A DNA stretch of 64,000 nt from Holacanthus passer (taxonomy: Eukaryota > Chordata > Actinopteri > Pomacanthidae): the NCBI GenBank assembly GCA_025331565.1, contig JAFREQ010000040.1, positions 1,133,501 to 1,197,500 of the forward strand. The letters are read 5' to 3'. The position numbers were made by a program, and so were the translations under genes. Positions 50,586-62,060 of this stretch are shown one piece after another; positions within the stretch are counted from its first letter, which is position 1, and every line of letters begins with the position of its first letter. The notes under the pieces were generated by a model. That model was not told the origin of the DNA. It made no database searches and saw only the letters and a list, made by a program, of their open reading frames with translations.

Positions 50586-51989
50586 AGCCACACACACACA
50601 CACACACAGCAGAGATAAGTTGTTCAGTGAAGAAGGTGCTCACTCACTGAATATTAAACCATTGTTGACTGGCTTTATTATAGCTGCAACACAGATGAAG
50701 TGAACTGCACAGTGTGAACAATGCAAACAACGCAGTCTCTCCAGCCTGGCTCTGCTCATGTTTAGTGGGTTTGTTGCTCAATCACAAAGAAACTGTGCAC
50801 ATCATGGACAATCCACAAAAAGTGCTTAACCTTGTCATGTTCTAAGCTTCAGCCTGAACTTGAAAAAACTCACAAGTGGGAAGCGAAGATGAAGCGCTTT
50901 GTGAGAAAAGGCTACAGGATACAATAATAAACTGCTGTTGTTATCAATCATGACCATGATCAAATGGTTGTAATATTAGTGAACGTTAAGCACATTTTCA
51001 CTGATGCATAGCTTTTAAACTACACCAGAACAATGACTTATTTCATTTATAATTCATAAAATTACATGTCACCCCTGTAAAAGATTCATAAACTGAACCA
51101 CATGTTTTCCTTGTTAACAAAACTCAAACATAAAGCTTTGAACAACCCTGTGCAAATGTGACTCACTCAGTGTCAAGTGGTGCTAATGGGAAAAACGATC
51201 AACTACATGCAAAATTTAACTTCAGCGTCCACATTTGAAAGTGGAAAAGTGTTGTTATTTGGATGAGCGGAGTTGTATTTAAGACACAACCGCTTGTCAA
51301 AGGAATTCTGTGTCAGCTGGAGAGTCTCTGAGGGCCAGGACGGCCGAAATGACTCCATCAAACTTCATGACGTCAAGAGACATTTAATGCTCAAATTTGC
51401 AATGGATGCATTTAATTTGCTCGAGCTTGACTGTTTGGGTTTAGGAGATACAGCAGACTGTGGCAAATGTCTGCAACTTTACAGGGGGATTATGGGTTGT
51501 TTTTTTTTTTCAGCCGTCGCTGTAATAGCAGCTTATAGAATCAATCTTTTATTCAAACACAAGAGGTAACTTTGCCAAAGAAAAGCAATTAAATTGACAA
51601 AATTAAACTGTGACAGGAGGCGTGTGACAGCTAATCGTAAGTCTAAAATGAGTTTGGAGCAAAATTTTGAAAGGATGCTATCTCAGCATTGAGCAGATTA
51701 AGTAGCATTAGGATGCTCAACACTTTACTGTGCAGTTTTGTCGAACTGACAGTGAAGACTATATTAAATATTTGGTGACTGTGGTACTCGACCTCTTGTT
51801 AACAGCCTTGGCTGAACCAATGTTGTGGTCTTATATTCTTCCCAGATATAAATATAATAAATCAGATTCATCATCTTCAAGGCTGAATTAAGTTTACTGG
51901 GAGCAATCATGTGGTAAATTGTATGGAAGGGAAATTATTTTGTCCCCCGGTGCACAAGATTGGACAGCAGTGCTCGAACATCAGAAGAG

Positions 51990-52450
51990 ATATTTCGGTG
52001 ATTTTGGTCAGTTGGTCAGTCGGTCGGTTGGTCCCTCATTTATTCCAGACTGAAATATCCCAACTATTAGATTGATTGCCATAAACGTTGGTACAGATAT
52101 TCATGGTTCCCAGAGGTTGCTTATCCTAATGTTAATGATTTAGGTAATTTTCTGACTTTCCCTTGCGCCACCCGCAGGTCAAGCTTTTCATTCATCCAGT
52201 GAAATATCTCAACATCAATAGGATCATATGTCTGTGTCTTCAAGAATCTACAACCAACTCCAGTCGCCATTGATTCAGCCTATATTTGAATCAATAGGAT
52301 CGATTGCCGCAAAATTTTGTCATTGATTCCCAAAAGACTTACTGATTGGTTGATAAAATATCCTGACAACTATTAGATGGATTGCTATGAACTTTACATT
52401 TATTACAAACTACAATAAAAAGTTCATATAGCGCCATCACCAGGATTGTC
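51990..52450 (+). repeat. Dispersed repeat, longest copy of the TGGATGGATTGCCATGAA family
   Basis: Shows several internal tandem-like modules: CCAACTATTAGATTGATTGCC, ATTCATGGTTCCCAGAGG, CTTGCGCCACCCGCAGGTC, then AGTGAAATATCTCAACATCA, and again CAACTATTAGATGGATTGCT and TAGCGCCATCACCAGG. Each module recurs with changes, so the repeat unit itself is built of duplicated segments of about 150 to 200 bases. Confidence 0.75.
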
Positions 52451-53463
52451 TAAAACAATCACATTAGCCTCAGCTGAACTTTGTGTTTGCTAATATCATA
52501 TTTTAACCTTCAAATATCCAAAAAAATTAAAATAGTGAATCTGCTAATTGTTAATATTTTTGTTCCAAAATTTCCTGAATATTATTATTATTATTTTATT
52601 CAATTGTTTGGTGTAGTGGTGACATTTGCTTTGCTTCCAGTGGGTGCAGACAGCAAAATCTGAGAACCACTACAATAAAAATACCTGACACAACACACTC
52701 ATCTTCTCTATTGGGACATTGATCAGGACATTGTCTTCACCCTTTAAATGTGGTTTGTCTGATGTGAAATAGTCAATTTTGGGTTGTTGAAAAGTGACGT
52801 TCTTTCTCTGATCTGAAATTCAGCCAAGATTTAAAAATGGACACTGGTTGTGTGATTTGAGTTCTGGCCCTTCTGAGCCGTTCTCTCACACAGACGGACA
52901 TCATGTTTTAGAAATGGAACAAAATGAGAAGCGAACAGTGAATGACAGCTTCGAGCCTGAGGTGACTAACGGCAGCTTTACATGCTAACTTATCAGAAAG
53001 CCGAGGTCCCTCTGAATGACAGGTGTTGGCAAGCATTGCATGCCGTGTGACATCGGCTGTAAATCTATATTTAGTTTGATCGAAGAGCGTTTGTGACAGA
53101 TCTCAGCTCACACATCCAGTCACAGCTAATGAGCTCTGATACAGGTATAAAATTTTTGTTTTGCAACCGGACCTAATGTCTCTCGCTGCCATGTAACGCA
53201 ACGGATTGAAAGATGGATTATGAGAAAATTTGACTGTGCTAGAGGTGAATCATCATCATCAGCTGATTCTCACAGCATGGTGACATGAATTAAAAACAAA
53301 CAAACAAAACAAAAAGTTGGCAGCTGTCACATTGTGATTCCTGTCAACTCCACAAAGCCGATGGTGTCTGAGCTAAACTGGCCCTGAAATCAAACTACGT
53401 GGGTTTATGTCGCATAAACAGCTGCGACATTGCTCTTAAAAAGGACACGATAAAGATCAGCTA

Positions 53464-54744
53464 CACTGTAAAGAATTTCACTGTAAAATAACAGTAAAAT
53501 ACTGGCAGCAGAGACGCCAGCATTTTACTGTTATTTTACAGTGCATCTACTGTAATTTATTTTTACAGTATACTACTGTATTTTGGATTACAGTACATAA
53601 CTGTAGGATAAATGTGTATTTACGGTAATTTTACAGCATATTACTGTTTTTAGAAAGGGTAATAAAACCTGCTACTTTTGCAATCCATTCCTATAAATCC
53701 CACCATATAATAATAAAACACACATACGAGAGTATATATTCAATTAAGTAGTGCATTTTATTTTTATTGTTATCCATTTTTACAGCAGTTTGACAGTTTC
53801 AAACATTACTACAAAAATGCGTTTTATCTGGTTTTGTTGGTTCTGGGAATAAGGCACTCACATACATAAATTCTCACATCTGCTGAGACACAGTTTGGTG
53901 ATTCTGGGTGCCGCTTCATTTAGACAATCCTCCCGTTCCTTCCTTTGCGACTGTCAGCTCGACAGCTGAAAAAGTAAACAGTTAGCTAGCTGTTAGCTGA
54001 CGTTATATTTTCACACTGAAACTGGCAATTAACTTTTATAACATCAGTTTTACTGGTTATTTTTCTTGGTATCGATAAGATGACTTCAAACAAACTTTAT
54101 ATTTTGTCATTAAGTTAGCTAATGTTACTAGGGCCAATTCAGCTCGAGCTAACTTTACGTTACAGAGTTTACAGAGTTTGTCAATTTTAGCTAACGTTAC
54201 GTAACCAAATGACATATACCTAAAGAAACATTATCTGAAATGTCAGCAGTTCAATAACGTTTATCATGCAGACAAAACAATAACGTCACTGGACACTGCT
54301 TCGGGAGATAAGCATAAAGGCTTAACGTTACCTCCGAACATGAACTCAATGGACTGCGCTTGTTGGAATGATGACGCACTGCGCATGTGTAGACGACCAA
54401 AGCTGTGCTGTCTTGAGGTGACGTCTTGTCACTCAAAACAGTTTGTTAAATAAAAAAAAACGGGTTCTCATCAGAACAAAGATATTATCCCACAGTAATC
54501 AGTAAGATGTTGATGGATCAGTGGACTTATAAAGGGATGATCTGTAGACCTATTTCCCCAGCTTGACAGAAAATACTGTTCTGTACTGCAAAATTACAGT
54601 TATCCATTGTTATCATTGACTAACTGCAATAATTGTGATTTTACATGCACAGGAGTAATATTTAACAGTATGTTACTGTTATTATGAAATACAGTAAGAT
54701 ACTGTTGTAAATCCGCTGTAAATTTACAGCAATTTGTTACAGTG
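53464..54744. mobile_element. Non-autonomous DNA transposon with CACTGTAA termini
   Basis: The 1281-base block begins CACTGTAAAGAATTTCACTG and ends GCAATTTGTTACAGTG. Its ends are inverted repeats of each other (CACTGTAA[A/C]...), and it is flanked on both sides by TA, fitting a TA target duplication. Both subterminal zones are packed with ACTGTAA/TTACAGT motifs in both orientations. No transposase is encoded. The centre (about 53860-54430) is unlike the ends and carries GTTAGCTAACGTTA-type phrases and a CpG patch. Superfamily not assigned. Confidence 0.7.
53479..53543. repeat. 28-bp near-perfect hairpin
   Basis: Arms 53479-53506 and 53516-53543 are reverse complements with one mismatch, separated by a 9-base loop (AGCAGAGAC). 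It lies in the left subterminal zone of the 53464-54744 element. Confidence 0.9.
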
Positions 54745-55610
54745 TACGTAAGGTGAGTCGCTAACAACATCGTAGCTCAGGTCTGGGTTATGATCATGGT
54801 TTGGAGGCCTTGACGTCCATCTTTTGTCAGGCAGGTCGTCTGATAAAGCTGTAATATTGACAAAAACCAGAGAACATTGGAATTATGTATTTTAAGACTG
54901 GAAAACATGAGCTTCAGAGAGTCACAGAAGGTGTAATATTATCACTTACTTGTCTCCAAACTATGCTCATATTCACAGGTGTATTAATGCAGCACTGGTT
55001 CAGAATTATTTACATTAAATCTAACAAGAATATTTTCATTTCCTGAAGGAAATGAACGTGATTTGCTGCGTCTGTTGCTTCTGATGACTGATGTGCACAA
55101 TAATCAAAGTTCTACCACTAATGTCTATTTATAAACTATTTGAGGATATTACACAGTCGACAGGATTCTGATAACTGTGATACATTTCTGGAGAAAGAAA
55201 CAAGAAGAAGAAATCTACAAATTTTTTTTAGGTCTATTGATCTTGACCTAATAGGATTCAACATCTTATTATTATTTGGAATTTTATGACACTTGATCTC
55301 TTTTTTATTTCCTCCTTTCCTCTTTCATATGTTTTGTATTCATGCAAAAATTGTATATTACATGTATAGTATTTGAGATATTAATGAATATATGACACTC
55401 CCAGAGACAACAATTAAAAAAAAACTTTTAATATCTCAATAACTGATATTGACAAGTAATAGCCACATGTGGAAATTGGAACGACACCAATCTGCAAAAA
55501 TCTGTTAGTAGTAGAAACAATCAAAAAAAACTTACAGAAGAAGAACTGAGTTGAGAACTGAGTGACTGTGAAGTTTAACAGTTTAAGGATTATATTTAAC
55601 AGTTTTATGT

Positions 55611-55611
<1 letters not shown>

Positions 55612-55654
<43 letters not shown>

Positions 55655-55659
55655 ACAAT
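55612..55659. repeat. Compound (TC)n(AC)n microsatellite
   Basis: Nine or so TC units followed directly by about thirteen AC units. Confidence 0.95.
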
Positions 55660-58600
55660 AGTAAGACACGGACATTTGCAAAGGTCAGAAAGCAGAAACT
55701 GGGAAAGCAGCGAGTTTCAAGAGTATGAAGCCACAGTTTCACACATGAAATGAGCTGGTTTCCCTTCATCAGCATAAACAAGTAAATTTACATGATGTTT
55801 TAAACACCACAAAACTGAACTGTGATTTTAAACACACTCGAGTACAGACTTTGTACTGCGCCCGGCGTGCATCAACAGACACACACATACACAAATATCT
55901 GCATTTTGTCTGCTCATATTTATGAAGCATCAACACTAAGTAGCTCCAAAAACTAATGTTGACCAACAAAAACAACTTTCTTGCCTTTGCCGGTCGCAGG
56001 GTCAGACGGTTGCACGGTGCAGATGCAGCGGGGGTCCAGATAATTGTTCCGAGGATGAATACATGTTTTTCAAAAACACATAGACATAACTCAAAGGGAT
56101 CCATTATAAAGCTGAGGGGATGTGAAGGAAGTCTGAACTTCAGGTTGACATTTAGGAAAAAAAAACCCCCAATACTTTGGTGTAACCAGTCTAAATGTGG
56201 TTCAAACATTTCTCTGTTGTGGATTCAGGGGCTTGATGTAGTGAAACAACCTAAATCTGCTTTTAACTTTTCATACGATACGTTTCCATGTAATTGATGA
56301 GCGGCTGGTCTGATCAGACACCAGTGGCTGGTTCTGACCACACAGTGTCTTCTCAACACTGCACAACAATCTACTGTCTTTTCCTGATAAGTGGGATGCA
56401 AATATGTGACACTTCAAAAAAACATCTGGAAGATCATATCAATTTAAAAGTTGTGTGAGTCTGAAGACACACGAGCAGCCCTGTCAGTCTCGACTGAGGG
56501 ATACAAGGTCACATGTTGATGCCAAGCAGGTGTAGGGTTTACCATGGTCACCATCTAAAATGAGTGTGTTAGCATTTGCTAAACACGACTGAGTTTGATT
56601 AGGATTATCATCAGTTCTGCAAGTATTATTCATAAACCATTAACCATTAACCTTTGCTTAATCATTTCACAATGTCGAATCTTCCTGCAGGGAGGAAATG
56701 CAGCAGGTCGGACTGTACAGTTCAGATGAACCTGAAACAATCCCAGAAATCCCAAGGTTTTTAGAGAAGCAGGTCAAGGCACCAAGGACACAACGATGTT
56801 TCTTTGGCAACAACACAAAAGTCTTGCAACTAATAGATACTCGAGATTCTATTGAGCATTTTCAGATACAGATACGTTTGTGTGAAAGAATTGTTTACTT
56901 CCACATCAGCGACCAACTCTGGTTTTCTGAGAACCTTGAGGGACTGTGAATACTCAGTACAACACACACACACGGATTCATGAACACATGTACACAGTGC
57001 TTTTTTTCCTGTAACTGCAAAAACTGGAGTGAAAGCGCCGCCCTGACGCACCGTAGTCGTGATCCCTGTCAGATGCGCTCAGCGTCTCATTTCAGGCCGC
57101 GAAACTTGCTCTCTTGACCAGGCCAAATCGGCCAATCAGAGGAGGGATGGAGTGACCTCCTGTGCCCCTGCGAGGCACTTTCGTGATGGCAGGCGGTGAA
57201 GGAGTAATTGAATGTCACAATAGTTGACAGCCCTTGTGACAACTTGGAAGCACCTGCTGGTAAGACATGTCTTGAAATGAGGATTTCTGAGAGTGAAAGG
57301 AGCTCGGAGAGTGTTCGGCAGTAAAACCCATGTCAGAGTACATGGATGTAGTCTCGTCTTTCTCTGAGGAAAAACCATGCGAGCAAAATGTGTATCAAAA
57401 TACAATATGATATATAACGAGGGCAGGCTGAAAAGTTGATATCAAATGTAAAGAACAAAATCAAGCATATTAAAGGCAGCACTGTGCCAAACAGTCCCTA
57501 GAAAGCAGCTGCTCGGAGAGTTTGGTTGAAAGTGGATTACTCTGGTTAAGTGAAGATAATGAATTAATGAGCGAAGGCCTGACGTGAGCTGAGCGAGTTG
57601 AGAAAAAGCTCATTGATGCAGAAATTCTGACACTCCCTTTGTGAGCAGGAAAACACCAGTTGGCTGAGAGACTGAAAGATACACATCTGCTATCGTTTGC
57701 ATGCTTAATTGACTTATTTCTCCATTTGAGATTTAATCAGTGGTGTTTTAACAAAGGCTGTCTCACTTACGTATAAGCTTTCTTAACGAAGCTTTAATTT
57801 AGTCCAGATTATTCAAGTTATTGTTTGCTCCACATCAGTTTTTTATAGCTCACGGTTGCATATTTATGATATAATTTCTTCCCCCTCTTTCCTCATGAGA
57901 AATCAATAACCGACAACAGTGAATGAAACACATTTAATCACTCACGGCTCTCTGGGCTCTCTCCACCTGGTTTGACATGCTTGTCCTGTGTGCCCGGCCA
58001 GTTATTGCCTCGCTCTGTCAACACACCAGAGGCTCTAAATAAACAAGCATGGAAAGGTTCTGTAAGGCAGGAATTGCGATCAATACGGAGCAGCGGTATG
58101 TGCAGCCGCTTCGGCGCCACCTTCCAGTCAAAGGCCATTTCGCTTGATAGCTGTATGGCACGCTTACGGGACGGGAACACAGGTGCTAACAAGGAGACGG
58201 GGAGATGATCTAAGTGACAATATTCTCTCAGCTTTAGCTCGGGATGCTCACCTCTTTTGAGCCAAATAATTACATAAACTACAGTATGCAAAAATATTAG
58301 TCTTCAAATCCAGAGAAAGCTCATGCATTAAAGTCTCCACCTCGTTCTTACAGTCGTGCATGAATGTGGCAATGTTGAGTGGCCCTTGAGAGTAAAGCGG
58401 CGCAGCGATGATGGATGCCCACCCCACTCATTCGCAGTCGAGGCACGAGCGGCAATTAAGTAGTCTAAAGTGGGGAAGTCAAGGTGATGCAATGGCAGTA
58501 ACACAGCCAGCCAGCAGTGTTTTGTAGCCCTCTTGAGCTAAATATGATGAGTGTGTTTTCTGCCCGGTTCAAAGGAGGCAATCTGAAGACCGTCTGAAAC

Positions 58601-59067
58601 ATGCTGACATACAGTATGCAGCCGAGCAGCATGGCCCATACTTAATGAAGACGAAACCTGAAGACTTTATCTGATGAAACACTCAGGAAATAGTGGAGAG
58701 AATGCGGGACGTGGCCCTTTTGAAGTTTATGAGCGCTAAAACACTCTTGTCACTGGCTCGTACAGAAGGGAGTCTAGGCTACTTAATGTATATTCATTAT
58801 TCAAAATCTCTTTTCAATTACGGCGCTGATCTTTATCTGATGAGAAGCCTCTCGCTGCTTGGTCCCTTTGAGAACTTCAAACAGGCTCGCACACAAACTT
58901 CTGAACTTGTATTTACTTTGTGTTCTGATTTCAAGGCAGGACCTTTTTTATTTCTTTTTACCACGCGCAGCAGACCAGTGGCTGGAATGTTGCTGTGACG
59001 CTGAGGAGGTGGACGCAGCCCGTTCATTCTGCCTTGTCAGGATGTGGGGGCGGTGAATACACTAATG

Positions 59068-59068
59068 G

Positions 59069-59096
<28 letters not shown>
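59068..59096. repeat. (AC)n microsatellite
   Basis: Clean AC run of about 14 units. Confidence 0.95.
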
Positions 59097-59099
<3 letters not shown>

Positions 59100-60469
59100 T
59101 GGAAGTATTAAGAGACAACAAGGCCAAGATGTAATGAAACACACCACAACGTGTGGTATTGAGTCTTTGTGGCAGCTTAATGAGGACGAGATTAACAAGT
59201 CACTCACTTGTCTTTGTACTATATTGAATGGAAAATAGTTCTAGTTAAAAATGATGGCAAGAGATTATTATACATAATACTATACATCATATTTCAAAAC
59301 ATTTATAACATTTATAAAAACATATTTCTGATTCAGCCACACATGCACATAATGATATAATTAAATAGTACTTTATTTAATACCAATAGGATTCCTCACA
59401 ATACAAATGCAAAACAATCTCACCTCAAGGACGACTTTAGGAAACACATTTTTTCCAGTCCGTCTCAGAATAATACCACCGTGCCCATGAACATTAAAAG
59501 CGCCGCTGGTTGCTTTCATTTTTCACATTTGTCCACAAAGAGATGTCCTCCTTAAAGCAATTTCCATCTCAAAGCCACAGTGCAAAAAAAAGTTCAGTCA
59601 AAACTAATACGAGTCCTCAGGAGTCTGAGTTAGACAAATCAAGTGTCTTTCAAAGTCACAGCCTTTTTCAGTGCAAACCTCCCTCTTTATGTTACGATCC
59701 CTCCACCACAGCTCAGCCGCACACTCTGTCTGTGGAACCACAGGGCAAATCTGGCACTAAACGAACCTTGAAAGATAGTAATTTGATTTGTCCGAGACCG
59801 CTGAAGCCTCATATTAGCTTCTGCCTGAACTCTGAAACACATTTTTATACAAAATGAGGACGTTGTTCCCCATCACTTGCACTGAAATCACTTGAGAAAC
59901 AGATCTCTGTGCAGCCAGTACGGACAGGAGGAACAATTAGAATAACCAGTAATACTTCCAATACAGATATATGGGCATGTGAGTATTGCATTAAGACAGA
60001 CTTCAAAAAGTTAGAACTGACCCTTTAAGGGCTTCATGTCAATGTTGGCTAAGCTATTGTCTCTCCAGTTTCTAAGTAATACAGATGTTCTTTAAGGTGA
60101 GCTCATTATAGATATATCACCATCAGCATGTTGCAGCTGTAAACCGCCCAGTAAATATCTTGGTCACAGTTTTGTAATAGGGAATCCTTATCAATAAATA
60201 TGTTTATGTGGAAATATATGGAGCCCCAGAAATCCGTGTGTGTTAGCTCACATTAAGATCCACAGAGAAAGACTTACCTGTATTATGACACAGGATTATG
60301 TATCATGTAATGAACCACCGCTGGTCGTGACGACATGGTGAGTAGGTGCTTTAGCTAGTTTATAAAGAGTGTAACACTAACAACATTCAGGGGCTCTATG
60401 ACAATATATTTAAAGTTTGATCTCATCAAATTCATTGATTTTTGTAAATATCTGCTTATTCTGAATTTG

Positions 60470-60690
60470 ATGGCAGAAACATGTTTCCAACAAGTTGGGA
60501 CAGGAGCAACAAAAGACTGATCCAAAAACACCTGTTTGGATCATTCCACAGGTAAACAGGTTCATTGGTAACAGGTGATAGTATCATGATTGGGTATGAA
60601 AGGTTCATCCTGGAAAGACTCAGTCGTTCACAAGCGAGGATGGAGAGAGGTTCAACACTTTGTCCGACACATGATTGTATGAAGGAGATT
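60470..60690 (+). repeat. Dispersed teleost repeat with AACAAGTTGGGACAGGAGCA
   Basis: Contains TTTCCAACAAGTTGGGACAG, AACACCTGTTTGGATCATTC, CACAGGTAAACAGGTT and GATAGTATCATGATTGGGTA, an ordered set I recognise from a very common fish interspersed repeat. Its right end (CACATGATTGTATGAAGGAG) resembles the first bases of this window. Confidence 0.75.
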
Positions 60691-61904
60691 AATACATGGG
60701 CTCAGGAACACTTTGTAAAACTGAATTTATAATAAGCAAAATGACTATCAATATCTACCTGAAGTTAAATATGAAATTTAAAATGTCCACATTGTTATTT
60801 GAAGGCTTGACATCACATTGTGTGTCCATGCAAGTTTTGAGTTTAGTCAACTAATGATGATAAAAAAAAAAATATAACAGCTGTGAGAAAATGTTCCTTA
60901 AACTTTATAACAAATGGGAAAATCTGCTCTCATCACAGTTCTAATCACTGCTAAATCTAATGAAGGTGCACCCAGGAGCCAACCATCCACATGAAGCTAT
61001 AAAATGATTGTCTCATGCGCTGCAGGAGACGACTGAATAATTACCCAGAGGTCTCTCCTCCACAGCTGGAAACTCAGGTGGTCCTATGACAGGTAATTTA
61101 ACCTCGCTCCCTTTAAGCTGAAATCTGAAACTCATGAAATTGCCATATTCTAAAAAAAAAAAAAAAAATCCTCCACACAGATGTTCCATAAAACCATTAT
61201 TAATGCAGGCTTCATGTGTATTCAGCTTCCCCTCAGTCTGCCTCGTCGACTTTTACCTCCGTCAGTATCTGCTTTGTTTCAAAATGTCTTCTGAATGCCC
61301 GGAGAACAGGTGCGAACGTTTCACGTGTGGGTGGAGAGAAAAATAGCGACGCTGAGAGGGACAAAGACAATGATTTGGGGGTGTAATGAGAGTACATGAC
61401 AAACATCCAGTTTCATAATTACAAAAAATTCAGAGTGAAATCCCACAAATTAAACCTTTTGTCCTGATTAATTTCCACTGTGTTTTGTAAACAATGGTTT
61501 AATACAGCGGCCATTTGATTCTGAGACTGAGACAAAAGCCGGATTATTAACATGAACGGAAAATATTTCAAATCGTCTCAGGCAGCTGTCAATAGAAAAT
61601 AATAAATCGATGCAAATAGAAAAATCCCAAGGTCTCACTCTATTATTGTGTTCTTCAAAATATTTCTTTCTCAAACTCACATACAACTCTGTGTTTTAGC
61701 AAAGATAACTCTCCGGACTAATTTCACAGGAAAGAACAGAAACATTTCACATGTGACTAATCTTGGTGTAAATACCAAAGATCACTGCTGTCAGCTTCCA
61801 CTCTGCAGCTTAAATTATTGTTTATGTTGATTGTTGTCTCATTTATCCTTCCATCCACTCATATGATACAATAACAGAAAACTTTGGATCACCAAATTTT
61901 TTTT

Positions 61905-62060
61905 TTTGAAGGAGATATGAATGTTGGTTTTGAGTGAAATGTCTTGACAACTATTGGATGGATGGAATTTGACACAGATGTCAAACTCATGCTGGCGATG
62001 CAGAACAAATTACAGGGTCACCAGACTAGGTGGGATTCATCATCTAGGCACTGTACAAAA
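61905..62060 (+). repeat. Dispersed repeat copy, TGGATGGAT family
   Basis: GAGTGAAATGTCTTGACAAC followed by TATTGGATGGATGGAATTTG matches the module at 51990-52450 and 16085-16320. Confidence 0.65.

Noticed and set aside
59510..59857. 115-codon plus-strand frame
   Set aside because: No recognised domain, and neighbouring DNA is AT-rich and repeat-bearing.
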